Shown: positions 35,583-47,195 of the stretch, piece by piece
How positions within the stretch are numbered: position 1 is the stretch's first letter
Layout: each line of letters starts with the position of its first letter
NCBI GenBank assembly: GCA_013396995.1
Contig: VWZP01010273.1
Location: 1,643,003 to 1,707,002 of the forward strand
Reading direction: 5' to 3'
Origin: Dicaeum eximium
Taxonomy: Eukaryota; Chordata; Aves; Passeriformes; Dicaeidae
DNA length: 64,000 bases
Notes under the pieces: model-generated
Database searches by the model: none
Told to the model about the DNA's origin: nothing
What the model saw: only the letters and a program-made list of their open reading frames with translations
Made by a program: the position numbers and the translations under genes

Positions 35583-35850
35583 CGGGAGCAGGGTTGGCTA
35601 TTGTGCCGTGAGCCTTACTCACTCTCGGCAGCAGCAGAAGCAGCCCGTGCTCCAAAGGCAGTGTGGTACCGACTCCCAGCCGGTGCCAGGGGCTGCGGTT
35701 CGCTCCCCGAAACCCTCCCAGGACCGGCCTCAGCTCCGCCAGCTCCTGCCGGGAAGGAAGTCCGGGAAGACCCCGGATTCGGCCGCGAAACGTTTTTGTT
35801 CCTCCCGCTTCTCTCTCTCTTTAAAGGAACATCTTGCCTCTCCGTGACTT
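35583..35850. promoter_or_regulatory. CpG-rich patch of unknown role
   Basis: GC- and CpG-rich sequence (for example CCGGATTCGGCCGCGAAACG near 35774) stands out sharply from AT-rich flanks. An open frame of about 100 codons overlaps it but begins inside the tandem repeat and matches nothing I know. Candidates are an upstream promoter or enhancer CpG island for CHRNA9, the first exon of a non-coding RNA, or a GC-rich insertion. Confidence 0.35.
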
Positions 35851-37831
35851 ACATCAAATGTAAGGCAAAAAATGTGCGAAACTGATGGAAGCAGACTATG
35901 GTGCGATGTGATTTTTGTGTGCTAAAACGCCTCGTGGGTTGGATCGGTAGGCTGGGTGACAGGGCCATCTGCTGGCAGAGCATCCCTGCGAATTCTGCTG
36001 GGAACCACTCTGGGAGGGGTTGATGGCTTCATTCTAACTTCCTAACACCCGTGACTCCTCTGAAATTATCTTTGTAAGCGGCTTCGTATTTTGTATTGAT
36101 TTCTGACTTGGTAGCAGAAATTTTACTGTAAAGAAAGACAACTCTTTAACTATAAATTTAAGTTTTATTCAAAAGTTAAATGGGATGTTTGATCTGGGAC
36201 TTAGTACTGCCTTAGATCATACCAAAACTTAAAAACTGTGTTCTGAGGAAGTGTGGGTTTGTAGACAAATCTCTCAGCTCAACGAGAAATTAATGTTAAT
36301 GCTCGGCATTCATACAAAATGTATACATTAGGGATATTAAAAATACAAATCAGATCTCTTGTGAACAAACAAAGAAGCCAAATGATCTGTCATACTAACG
36401 TTGTTAAATTTCTTGTGTCTTCAATATTGAAAAGGCTTTTGGAGGTATTTTAGTTTACTTTTTCAACCACTGTGCAATCAATGCAGCATCTCAAACATAA
36501 CAAACGTGTCCAATATATGTGTGCTCATGTTTACCTGTCTGTATGTTTAATTAAAGTACATCAGTCCACACTGCTTGACGAGTGCATATTGCTGATGGAA
36601 CAGGTCACAGGGTTGTCTCAAGCCCATGGCAGAGCAAGGCTAGTCCTGGTTCCAGCAGTGTTTATAGCAACTCTCTTAGAGCAGTACCCTGATCACTCTT
36701 GTGATTACAGTAAGAGATGTTATGCAGTAGCTCCTTGCTGACAGAATGGCAATCTATTGTAGACTAAAATTATCCTCTGAGAATGCACTTATCTGACTGT
36801 ATCCAAAAACCTTTCGTCTTCTGCCCATGACATTTGTTGTCACTAGCATCATATACCTTCATCCCACAGAGAATGCAAGTTATAACATCCTGCCTAGGGG
36901 CTGTTCTGACCTTTTTGACTTCTAAACAGTTTCCTACTTTTTTTACTCCTTTCACAATTCAGCAAATGAAATGACAGAGATGGATTTCATTACAGGAGCT
37001 TTTACCAAAATTATTTATTGCTTACCTAGTAAAACTGGCCATAAATGTAATTGATTTATAAATCCCACAAAAGCACAAATATTAACCAGTGACTGCTTGT
37101 AGTGCTGCTGTGTAGAAATTATGTGTATGGAGGGATAACTTTTCTTCTAGCCAAAAGACTGTGCAAGGGTACATCAACAATATTTTATGTCCTCTGTGGA
37201 TCAGGACTATTCTGGACCATTTTTTTTTTCCTGGTAGCTCATTCAATATTTTCACTTTCTGTTTTAGTGACTGTTTTCTGTTATCTGTTCTAAAAGGATG
37301 GCAGAATGGACTGCAGTATATCAGAAAGGATGGATTGGACTGTGAAGAGGAGGAAGTAATCTCCTCTTGTCTGAGAAATTTGAAAGAAAATGTCCATGGT
37401 ACGAGGAAGCTAACTTGACAACATGAGTAATATTGACAGAGCTATTGAAGTTCTGACCATCAGGGTGAGATGAAGGCCAGGTGAGGTATTGTTTCATGTT
37501 CATATTTTCTCTCCTGAAACTCTTTTGGTTAAATGTAAGTGTGGTCCAGTATCTAATTTTTTTTGTCAAGTTAACCTGTGAAAAATTGTACTGTATAAGG
37601 GAAATGGCATTTTACCTGCAAAGTCCAGTTTTGCCCCTGATTTACTGTGCTGAGTACTGATCTCCACTTGTCTACACCTGCTGGATTTCCTGTTTGCACA
37701 GTGATATTGGGCTACTGCAAATATTAAATGTGTTTTCTAACTTTGATACAACTGCATCTCTTCCATGTGGCAACACATTGATAGTGAAAACCTTGTTTTA
37801 TCAGCATGAAAGTGGCCGTGGGTACTGGTGG

Positions 37832-37853
37832 TTTTTTTTTTTTTTTTTTTTTT

Positions 37854-37893
<40 letters not shown>
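37832..37893. repeat. Long poly(T) tract
   Basis: 22 T, one G, then 39 T. On the minus strand this could be the poly(A) tail of a retrocopy, but neither flank shows a recognisable retrocopied gene and no target-site duplication is evident. Run length may also be affected by sequencing error. Confidence 0.9.
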
Positions 37894-37894
<1 letters not shown>

Positions 37895-38149
37895 GTTGCG
37901 ATATTGGATGTGTGATGTACAGTGTTACTATTCCTATTCAAGTACTGAGTCAGATCACTTTTTTGTGAAGGTACACAAATTCCATGGAACAGGTTCTGAG
38001 CGGGCCACTGCAGAATATAAGTGCAGTAAAACAAAGCCCTAAGAACTGTAAAAGGATTTGTCATAAAGTAGACGAAATGTGACATCTGTAATAAAAATGC
38101 AAAGGAATGCAGATTTGGCACTGATACCCAGTCTGTTGGTTTCTGTCTC

Positions 38150-38409
38150 AGCACCAGCTCGAGAGCAGCAGCGCTCAGGTTACCGAGGGAGGCAGGGCTC
38201 GGCAGAGCCCCGGGCGGGGCAGGGACAAAGCCCTCGATCGCTGCAGGGCTCTGACAGCTGCTCAGGGAGGAACGAGTTGCTTCTAGAACCGCTTCCGTGT
38301 ATCAGAACCTTGATGCTGCTGTACAACTTGATTTACTTTTTTGGATAGTTTTGGATGGTGGTAAACACTTTCGTGCCCTTGGGTGAACAGTTTTATTTAA
38401 GGTCCAGAA
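38150..38409 (+). promoter_or_regulatory. CHRNA9: CHRNA9 promoter-proximal region / 5' UTR
   Basis: A GC- and CpG-rich segment (38150-38300, including CCCCGGGCGGGGC) lies 110-260 nt before the CHRNA9 start codon. No TATA box is obvious next to it. Assigned by composition and position only. Confidence 0.4.
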
Positions 38410-41400
38410 ATGAAGATAAGGAGCCTCTCCTCCTTTTACGTGTCTCTGTGGTTGCTGTTCGCAGCAATGATACTCAAAGGTGAGAATATTGCTTGCTAGT
38501 TAAATGTTGCACTGAGGTTTGGTTTATTCAGCCATGAGCTTGTGACGTGATGTACCCTACATGGCTGAGCCGCAGAAGTGTTTAATCTGTTTATCTTAAC
38601 TTTGCCTCACTGATGCATAGATAAAACGATAATGGACGACCACTAATAGCAGTGCTCTTTTTAGTCAGGAAGGTTTGCTTTGAACTCTTAATTAGTCCAG
38701 TAGGTAGGTGTGAATCACCAGAGAGATGAACTCCCCAGCATTTGTTCCCTACAAATTGCCACCTGGCATTTGCGCCAGTCTTGCCGGTGTTCGAGAGCCT
38801 GAAATGCCGAAGTGATAATGACTCAAACAATTGGCCATTTGCAAAAGCAGCGGGTGCTCTGATGAGGATGGAGTTGGACTCCACTGCCGAAGGGAAGGAG
38901 GGTAGGGGGTGAGCACCCATCACCACGACAAATTAACCTTTTTTTAGCCGCACGCTGGGTTTTGAACCAGATAAGGGAGAAGACCGATAAGAAGCAGATC
39001 CTGTGAGATCGGATAATACTTTTTATCATGTATGGTGATATCGGTCCTCTCCGATATCTACTATCAGTTATCTACTCTTATAATTTCTTTATTTTTCTTT
39101 ATTTTCCTTCTGTATTTTCTTAAGTGTAAGCTTTATGCTTTTATATTTTTTAATTTTTATAGATAATAACCGATACGACTACGTACCTCTTTTCCATTGT
39201 TGGAATTGATGCAGCTTTTAAACTCTTTTTTGTAACTTTAGTCAGGGGTTTGTTCGCCTTTGCCCAGGGGGAGGGGAATGGAAGTTTCTCTTCAAAAGAC
39301 TGTTTACCAGTTGTGGTCTGATGAGTTTAACATCTACAGATGGGGAGTAGCCAGAAGGAACACAGGAGATAAGCGAACATTACCGGGCATTACTCCTCCG
39401 GAGACGCCTGGTCTGGGAAAAGATTGATAAGAGAACCCAGGAATGAAGGCCGAATTAATATCGAAGGCGAAGGGATCAATAACCAATAGAAGATGAACAC
39501 TAAGAACTGTGTATTTTAAGATGAGAATCGTGTAATTCAAGACGAATTTCTTTGGGGTTTTCATGTATAATAGGTGAAAAGTCTGGTAAAGAACCATGTA
39601 CAATGGAATGATTTTCCCTGCACAACCCAGGCATGTGTGGATGAAATGGTTTCTATTGCATGTCCTGCTCAGAATAACATCCTGCCCAGAATAAAGTAAT
39701 GTCTAATTCTCTAACATTGAAAAGACGTTGGAGAGTTTCTGTTTTTTCCTGTAGTTTCAGTGACACCATTGCATCAAATTGTTCTAAAATAAACCTGCCA
39801 TACATAAATATGTGTATTTATACATAACCAGTCATTCAGTGTTGTTTCACTCTTATCCATCCCAAGGAATCTATTAAGAACAACCTCAGTTACCCCACCT
39901 TCAGGGGTGGGTTGTAACAGAGAGGTTCTGTTGTCCTTGCCCTTTGCTGCAGAAATTTGTGAGTCTATGTAAAGATGATACAGAGGCTGCCTAGAGAAAC
40001 TGTGATGTACAGAACAGTATGAAACAGCAAAAGTGTCATTTAAAACCTCAAGTTTCAGTCAATTATCTTTAGTATCTAAAGTTGGATAGCAAGAAGCATC
40101 TCCAAATACATGGTTTGGAAAAGATATTGGTGCACAGATGTATTCACATATTATGCAATTGCCAGCTGCCAGAAAAGCAGTTCAGATATTTTACAGGTGG
40201 TAGTTTAAAAAGAAAAAGACTAAATTCTGGAAGTAGCAGGAGCTTACCAGTGCTGCATTTAGGGACATAGCAAAAGCCATTAGCCTGTGAGTAAGTGTAA
40301 TTTCAGACCTTGCTGACTGGAAGTGAGTAATATCTGCCTGTGAGAGTCATTGGTAAAATAAAAGTAATGATACTTACTTTCAAAAAATGTAGGAACTGCT
40401 ATATACAGAGTGTTTTTCAGTGTACGTGAAAAGCTTAACTTAGCTATTCACTTGCTCCAGATGAACACTGTCTTCATTTGAATAACTTCCTCAGATACAC
40501 TCCTGTATCTGAACTAATGATATTCTACCATATATGAATGATAAATATGGTTATAGCAATTATGCTTGAAGCAGGAGAAAGAGGCTGTTTTCTGATGCTG
40601 CTCAGTGTTTAATCTAATGTACTGAACAAGCCCATGTTTTCTAGCTGTAGAATCAGCCAAAGGAAAATATGCTCACATGCTGTTTAATGAACTGTTTGAA
40701 GACTACTCCAATGCTCTGAGACCAGTGGAAGACACAGATAAAGTACTGAATGTCACCCTTCAGATCACATTGTCCCAAATTAAAGACATGGTGAGTAAAC
40801 GTATAGTTCTGTTTTTCTAAAAATATGCAGGAATATCCTAGATTTAAGCCTTTTGTTTGGAGGAGGAAAAGCAGCCTTCAGTTTGTTGTGACAACTTCAG
40901 AAATGCTTCCTCACGGCTGGGGGAGAGGGGGTGGCCCGAGGGGCTGGGGGTGTGTCCTGTTCTCCGGATTTTTGTACATTCTTCTCTGGTTGCCACACTT
41001 CAGGCTTCCATTATAAGCCTAGAAACTTGGAGCTGCTGAATTTTTAAGACTTCTTTTGTAGTTAGGTGTTGGTATCATACCCTCCAGGCAACTTTTGCTG
41101 AATTTTAAAAAGAGCAAATGCTTTTTCTAAGATGCAATTAATTTCTACGTAAAATCCCTAAAATTAGCCTTCAGTAGTTTTTATAAATATGGTTTTTTAG
41201 ATACACTTTTAAGGCAAAAGAAAATGTGTCTGGAAGCAGAAAGAAAGATTGTATTTGTGACTTCTGAATTATAATTTCAAGGCCTTGCCAAGCTCTGAAA
41301 GAATTTCTTAGCCTGAATCTGTTAGTTATTTGCTATTCTGAAGCTCACAACAGGAAATTAGGAAGAACTGGGAGCATTAGACACTGTGATTAAAACTAGG

Positions 41401-44125
41401 GAGGGTTTTAAGAGATGAAGGTTTGCACAAGCCAAAGTCCAAACCAGTGATTTCCCTGTACAGTGTATGTGCCTAGATGCCTGTCTGAGAATTATTTTGG
41501 GGCCTGTTAGCATTCTGGCCTGTTTTGAGCACTACATCAAAGCCATATCACAAATGCTGTCTGCATCTAAGATGTGATTTTTGTCAGCTCCAGCTAGAAA
41601 TATTTCTACATTTTCATGCAGGATGAAAGGAACCAAATTTTGTCAGCTTACTTATGGATTCGACAAAGCTGGTATGATGCATACCTCAGATGGGACAAAG
41701 ATAAATACGATGGGTTGGATTCTATCAGGATTCCAAGCAATTTGGTTTGGAGACCAGATATTGTCCTATATAACAAGTGAGTGTGGCTGGAGAAAATCAG
41801 CTTGCATATTTGAGGGAGGGAGGAGGTTAAAGGAGTAATTAGCCTGCAGAATCTGAACTTTCATCTCTACCTTCCCTTAGCAAGGGGTATGTTTGTTTTC
41901 TTAACATTTGTTGTTGATAATCTAAATATTTTGCAATAAAGCTACAGACAATATCTGAAAATTATGCTACACAACAAAGCTTTTCTGAATTTCTCTGCAC
42001 TGGGAACTGAATACCCTGCTGTCTGAGGTGCTTTCTGCTGAGGCTCCTAGAGAACTCTGGAACATTGTCCACAAAAAGATGGTACATAAAGGCTGCACTC
42101 CTTGTCTGCCCTTCCAGGCCAATAACGACCTGCAGATTGTTTTTATCTTTCAATGGACTCTTATCTTACTGTGTTCTGTTTGAGGTCAAGTTTGAAGAAA
42201 CTATGGCCAGCAAATACAACATAATTTAGCAGCACTGACGTTTGGCATTTATGGGCACTCATACCTGTAAATAATGGTTAATAGTATGTTCCTACTAAAA
42301 TTCAGTGTAAATGTGATTTCAGAAGCATGCTTTTAATGGTGTGAAAGGAGGGTCTTCCCCATTGCTCACCTTCTCTGGCCCACACCCTTAAGTTTTTGTC
42401 TGTCAATCCTGATTGCCATTTTTCTGTCTTTTAGGGCTGATGATGACTTTTCAGAACCAGTAAATACTAATGTAGTGCTGAGATATGACGGAAAAATCAC
42501 TTGGGATGCACCTGCTATCACAAAGAGCTCTTGTGTAGTGGATGTGTCTTATTTTCCTTTTGACAGCCAGCAGTGCAACCTTACCTTTGGGTCTTGGACC
42601 TATAATGGTAATCAGGTGGACATCATCAACTCTCTTGATAGTGGTGACCTCTCTGACTTCATAGAAGATGTGGAATGGGAGATTCATGGTATGCCAGCAG
42701 TTAAGAACGTTATCACCTATGGCTGCTGCTCTGAGCCGTATCCAGATGTGACCTTCACGCTGATTTTGAAAAGGAAGTCCTCTTTCTACATATTTAATCT
42801 GTTGCTTCCTTGCATTTTGATCTCTTTCCTGGCCCCACTGGGATTCTATCTCCCTGCAGACTCTGGTGAGAAGGTGTCTCTGGGTGTTACAGTTCTTCTT
42901 GCTCTGACTGTGTTCCAGCTGATGGTTGCAGAGATCATGCCCCCATCTGAAAATGTACCTTTGATAGGTGAGCTTTACACACTTTGTCTTTAAGCATGAC
43001 CTATTAATAGCAGGGCTGTATGTCAGGGAATCTTTGTGTAATTGTGATTTCTGGGAAGATAAATTTGCTACATTTTTGAAACATAGTGAAGTACTTAAAA
43101 TACATGTGGAATTTGTATAGTATGCTGCAGTTTTTAGAAGTTATTTTGTGTTTATTTTAAATTATGCATTAGCTAGCTGGTTTATATTTATTAAATATAG
43201 TTAGATATTTAGAATTATGGTATCACGACTTGAAATAAAGCTGGTAATGGGAAACAATTTTAGAACTAGAGAATAATTTTTGAGCTGCTGTTTCAAGTAA
43301 TCAGAGGTTTTAGCTTGCAAATATTTAGCATGCTAATACAGTAGTCACTTACTCATCTGATACAGACATGCCAGTAATGAGTATGAGATTTTATTTTAAT
43401 GGCTTTATCTTCGTTTTTAAATGGTGAATCCTGATCCAGGAGAATTAAAGTAATTAAATTTTTGTTTCACTTGAATTTATGCTTAACACTATGTTGTCAT
43501 GCGGCTACTTCTCATTGAGTTTTTTTATTAGAGTAACATCTTTAATATAATTTTATTTTGTGTTCTAGGAAAGTACTACATAGCAACTATGACCATGATC
43601 ACAGCTTCCACTGCACTGACAATCATTATAATGAATCTCCATCATTGTGGCTCAGAAGCAAAGCCTGTTCCACAGTGGGCCAAGGTGGTTATTTTGGACT
43701 ATATGTCAAAAATCTTTTTTGTTTATGATGTGGGTGAAAATTGCACAAGTCCAAAAAGAGAGAAGGAAGAAGAATGCAGGTTAGAGGGGGATGATGGGTG
43801 TCAGAGGAGGCACAAAGAGGTAAGGAGTCCCCTTTCCACTAGGAATGATGACTGCAATCTCAAGGAGAAGCTCAATGGAAATTGGAATAAAAGCTATGGA
43901 ATTCATGGCGGAAATGTTAGAGACACTGTTAATTGCTGTTCTTGTTACAAAATGCTGATTAAAAATATTGAGTATATAGCTAATTGTGTTAGAGACCATA
44001 AAGCAAACCGGGCCAAAGGAATTGAGTGGAAAAAAGTTGCAAAAGTGATGGACAGGTTTTTCATGTGGATTTTCTTTATCATGGTGTTTTTTATGAGTGT
44101 GCTGATCATTGGGAAAGCTGCTTAA
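38410..44125 (+). CDS. CHRNA9: Nicotinic acetylcholine receptor subunit alpha-9
   Basis: Alpha-9 is a pentameric ligand-gated, calcium-permeable cation channel subunit that pairs with alpha-10 at efferent synapses on inner-ear hair cells. Five coding exons, all with GT-AG sites, are 38410-38479, 40645-40790, 41622-41776, 42435-42967 and 43569-44125; together they give 486 residues (human 479). A signal peptide (about residues 1-24) precedes the extracellular domain. Visible are ALRPVEDTDKVLNVT with N59 glycosylation, loop A Y122, the Cys-loop C157-C171, loop B W178 and the vicinal cysteines C221-C222 between Y219 and Y226 that define an alpha subunit. Membrane segments lie at about 241-263, 270-290 (pore-lining, EKVSLGVTVLLALTVF), 304-326 and 464-482, with a long cytoplasmic loop before the last. 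No frame break is seen. All landmark residues for acetylcholine binding are present, so the gene should be functional. Identification is secure. Confidence 0.97.
38480..40644 (+). other. CHRNA9: CHRNA9 intron 1
   Basis: A 2165-nt intron between the signal-peptide exon and the second exon. Its first half (about 38618-39620) differs sharply in composition from the rest and is listed separately; the second half is ordinary AT-rich intron. Confidence 0.9.
38618..39620. mobile_element. Insertion-like CpG-rich segment, unclassified (possibly LTR-like)
   Basis: About 1 kb inside CHRNA9 intron 1 has roughly thirty CpG dinucleotides although it is AT-rich, whereas the following kilobase has almost none. 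Undecayed CpG suggests recent arrival. It contains a short inverted repeat with arms GATATCGG and CCGATATC (39037-39058), several AT-rich blocks and no long coding frame. I cannot find clear terminal repeats or a target-site duplication; an LTR-type solo element is one possibility. Boundaries are estimated from composition. Confidence 0.35.
40791..41621 (+). other. CHRNA9: CHRNA9 intron 2
   Basis: An 831-nt intron in phase 0, donor ATG|GTGAGT and acceptor TTTTCATGCAG. Nothing else is recognised. Confidence 0.9.
41777..42434 (+). other. CHRNA9: CHRNA9 intron 3
   Basis: A 658-nt intron, donor AA|GTGAGT and acceptor TGTCTTTTAG. Nothing else is recognised. Confidence 0.9.
42968..43568 (+). other. 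CHRNA9: CHRNA9 intron 4
   Basis: A 601-nt AT-rich intron splitting the Gly302 codon just before the third membrane segment. Nothing else is recognised. Confidence 0.9.
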
Positions 44126-44225
44126 CTGAAAATTAATATGTTCCTTTTGTAAATCTCTGTTAGTTTGTTTAGGAGGAGTTCTGTGATAGGGATGCTTTTG
44201 AGATCTTTGTCTTGCACTCTATAAC

Positions 44226-44231
44226 AATAAA
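44226..44231 (+). promoter_or_regulatory. CHRNA9: Poly(A) signal AATAAA, CHRNA9
   Basis: Canonical hexamer 100 nt after the stop codon; it would give a short 3' UTR. Assigned by position. Confidence 0.65.
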
Positions 44232-44239
44232 CAAATTGA

Positions 44240-47001
44240 TTCTGTAGGCTGTGACAGTGAATTGAGACCTTGCATAACTGAGGGCTTTGCTGGTAACTGT
44301 CCTTGCCTTTTAGTATGGGTGTGCTGATGAGGCTGCAGGACAGGCAGTCAGTGTTCCACCTTGGTGGGTGGTGGCCATGGCTTCAGGCTGTCTGGGCCAG
44401 ATGATTGCAGCAGTGGAGCAGACAGCTTAGCAGGGAGTTGTGTATTCGCCGGGCTGTGTCTCTGCACCTTGCAGTTTGATCGGCCCTTTCTCTCTTCCAG
44501 GGGAAAAAAAAAAGTGTATTTGTGATATGGTGACATTTTCTGGAGATCATCCCTTCATGGCATTGCCTTTTTCCCTTTTATTTTGGCTTGACTTGAAAAC
44601 TTATGCTTTTTTTGTTACAGCTCACTGATCACTGTTCAATTCATAGGCTCTGCATGCTGTGCCTTTAGCTTCTAACATGGTTGAGCTTACTGAATATGAT
44701 CTTCCTCTTTATCATTTTCTGCTGTGGAATGTTACTGTGTTGTCACCATGGCTCAAGTAAGCCAGATTCCCAGGGTTTCTTCCTCACTGAGTCAGAGGAC
44801 CTCTTTTCAATTCTTTCTCTTGATCCTAATAATAGGAAGAACTTCTCCTGTCCTTCCTACAAGTCTCATTGCCCTGGGCATTTGTTCAAGATGTGCCTTT
44901 AAATTCTACCTTTGTGTCTCTTGTTCACTCTTACAAGCTCTTTAGTACTTAAATTTTAAACAGTTTACAGGAATGCCAAGGTTGCTCTGTGCATTACTTA
45001 GCACAAAATACTGATCTTAGAGACTCTTTAAAGTAGTGCCATAACCAACACTCGTTGCTCAACACGTTAGTATTTACATCTATGGGAAAATGTTTGTTGC
45101 TGACAACACCAAAAACTCCTCTTCTGTCTGTTAATTTGTTTTGACCCTCTCAGACTGATAGAGCTCTGGAGGATGTCTCTTGTAGGAAAGTAAAAAACCA
45201 GTACCTCGGGCATGCTCATGACAAATAAATTGCTTTTGCAAAGCACCCTGAACTTTGAAACCATGATATTCTAGATGCAGTGGGAGAGGCAGAATGGCAT
45301 TGTAATGGATCCCAGTCAAAAGTTCATGTAATAAAACTAATTTTCATAATTGTGGCAGTTAATAGGAGCATACCTGTGAATCAATAACTTAAGAGCAAGG
45401 AGCTAAACTGGTAAAGTGATGCAGTTGTTATGCCCAAATTTATTAGAAGGAAGGGAATTGTTCTTTTTATTTTGATGATGTAAATGATACATTGAATTGC
45501 TAATGGCAGGTTTCTTTTGTGTGGAATAATTAACACTGTAAACTTATCTGGATTCTCATACATAATGCAAGCCCTAAAGTCCAGGTTTTAATGTAAAGCT
45601 AAACTGGGTGGCTAGCCAAGAATAAACTTAGTATGTGGAAAAAGTCTCAAGTGTGTTCCCTGTGTATTATCAGTTCCCACTCAAGCAGGGTAACTTTGAG
45701 TAGCTCCTTTAGAAGGCAAGCTGTTCATTTTCATTCACTGTGCAGAAAAACGATTGCATCCATTTGCCACAAAGTTCAGGGTTTGGCACTTTTGCACTGC
45801 CTGCTTGAGGAAACTGGTTTGCTCTTTGTTGTGGAAAAAATCATTGTCTGTAAAGCCGAGGGAGTAAGGTATTTAAAGATAAGGGTAAAATATTCAGAAC
45901 ATGAGCCTTCAGCATGAAAAACTGATGACCAAGGGTTTATTTAAGGCTCATGGGTGGCATAAAGAGCTACTGTTCAGTCTCTTACAATATAGGAATGGGG
46001 TACATGAAATGTACACAGTGTGTGGCAGTGGAGGAGTCTGTACAACATGTGATAAGGCTGAAGAACTCTTTGCAACAGGATTGGTAAATGCCAAAAGATT
46101 ATATGGATTTCAAAACTCAAGAGGAAAAAAAAAAGAAAAATCTATTGGGATACTTCTAAATATAGTCACCAAACATTTAAAGGAGGAGCAATATTTTAGG
46201 GATTTAAGACTACATGTTTTTTAGTGCTCTTCATCCCACTGGTAATACCACTGGAGGCAGCTTCAAGATTCAGACAGCCATTTAGTCTGATTCAGAATAT
46301 CTTTCTTAGAAATTCAGATTTTGTCTCTGTCACTCTGTTCAAAATAAACTGGTGCAGTTGTGGGCTTTCCATGTGTAAGGGAAAGTTTCCAGTCATAGGT
46401 GGATTGTGGGCCTCTGTCATGCTGGTGCTTTTCAGTACTCTGCATGCTTGGATGATGATGTTGAAATCATACTTTGCAATTCTTTAATACCTTTTATGTA
46501 AAGATGTGATGGTATAAAAAATACCTTCCTTGAAAGAATATTATTTGAAAAATAGTTCTAATGATTTGAACCTATTAATTATTAAATCTGCTTTTAAATT
46601 TTTATCCTTTTCTTTGGATCACCAGACATTCTCAAGTGTTTCTTTCACCCTTTATTTACATATGGTGATTTTTTTTCATCTTGTAAGAAAGACTTTTCCA
46701 TTTTTAGTTCATAGGAGCCCTAGATTTGATAAAGATTGTGAGCAGCAGATGATGAGTGCCTGTAGAAGCTGGTCCCTGAATTTTTGTGATACTAGGACCC
46801 TTGAGTCATGTCTCTGGACTTGATCATCATTCAGGGTAAAAATCATGATGTGACATGACACTTCATGGCCATGATTCTGGTGACTCAGCCATGAGGCTGA
46901 CTCAAGCCGACTGGACTGCCATGCAAGGGCTACCAGGTTTAAAGCTAGCTCAGGGGTTTCTGACTAAACTGTAGGGACAGTAGCTTAGGTCTTAATGTTG
47001 G
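44240..47001. other. Intergenic sequence downstream of CHRNA9
   Basis: Only short chance frames are present (the longest, 45901-46224, shows no domain). No exon of RBM47, the next gene in mammals, is recognised. Confidence 0.6.
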
Positions 47002-47195
47002 CAGAATCACAGAATCATTTAGACTGGAAAAGCCCCCTGAGATCATTGTGTAATTCCAGTCGTTTCTTGAACACCTCCAGAGATGATGACTGCACCACCT
47101 CCCTGGGCAGCTCATGCCAATGCTTGACAACCCTTTCCATGAAGAAATTTCGTCAAGAAGAAACTTGTTCTAAATCAGCCTTGGTGTGTGAGTAG
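47002..47195 (-). mobile_element. CR1 LINE 3' fragment
   Basis: The segment starts with GCAGAATCACAGAATCATTT on the plus strand, the reverse complement of the ATTCTATG-type CR1 tail, and continues through the CR1 3' end (CTCCAGAGATGATGACTGCA; AATGCTTGACAACCC; GAAGAAATTTC). It is about 190 nt long, 5'-truncated and non-coding. Confidence 0.85.

Larger units (their letters stand above)
31036..38149. other. Intergenic region upstream of CHRNA9, no gene recognised
   Basis: About 7 kb of mainly AT-rich DNA. Distinct structures are the T-runs at 32859-32880 and 37832-37893, a G-rich patch near 34640-34700, five 13-nt tandem repeats at 35518-35582 and the CpG-rich patch that follows. The open frames at 31353-31880 (minus, 175 codons) and 34553-34924 (minus, 123 codons) show no recognisable domain. 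Confidence 0.6.

Noticed and set aside
37694..38154. Frames of poly-Phe or poly-Lys
   Set aside because: They are translations of the poly(T) tract.
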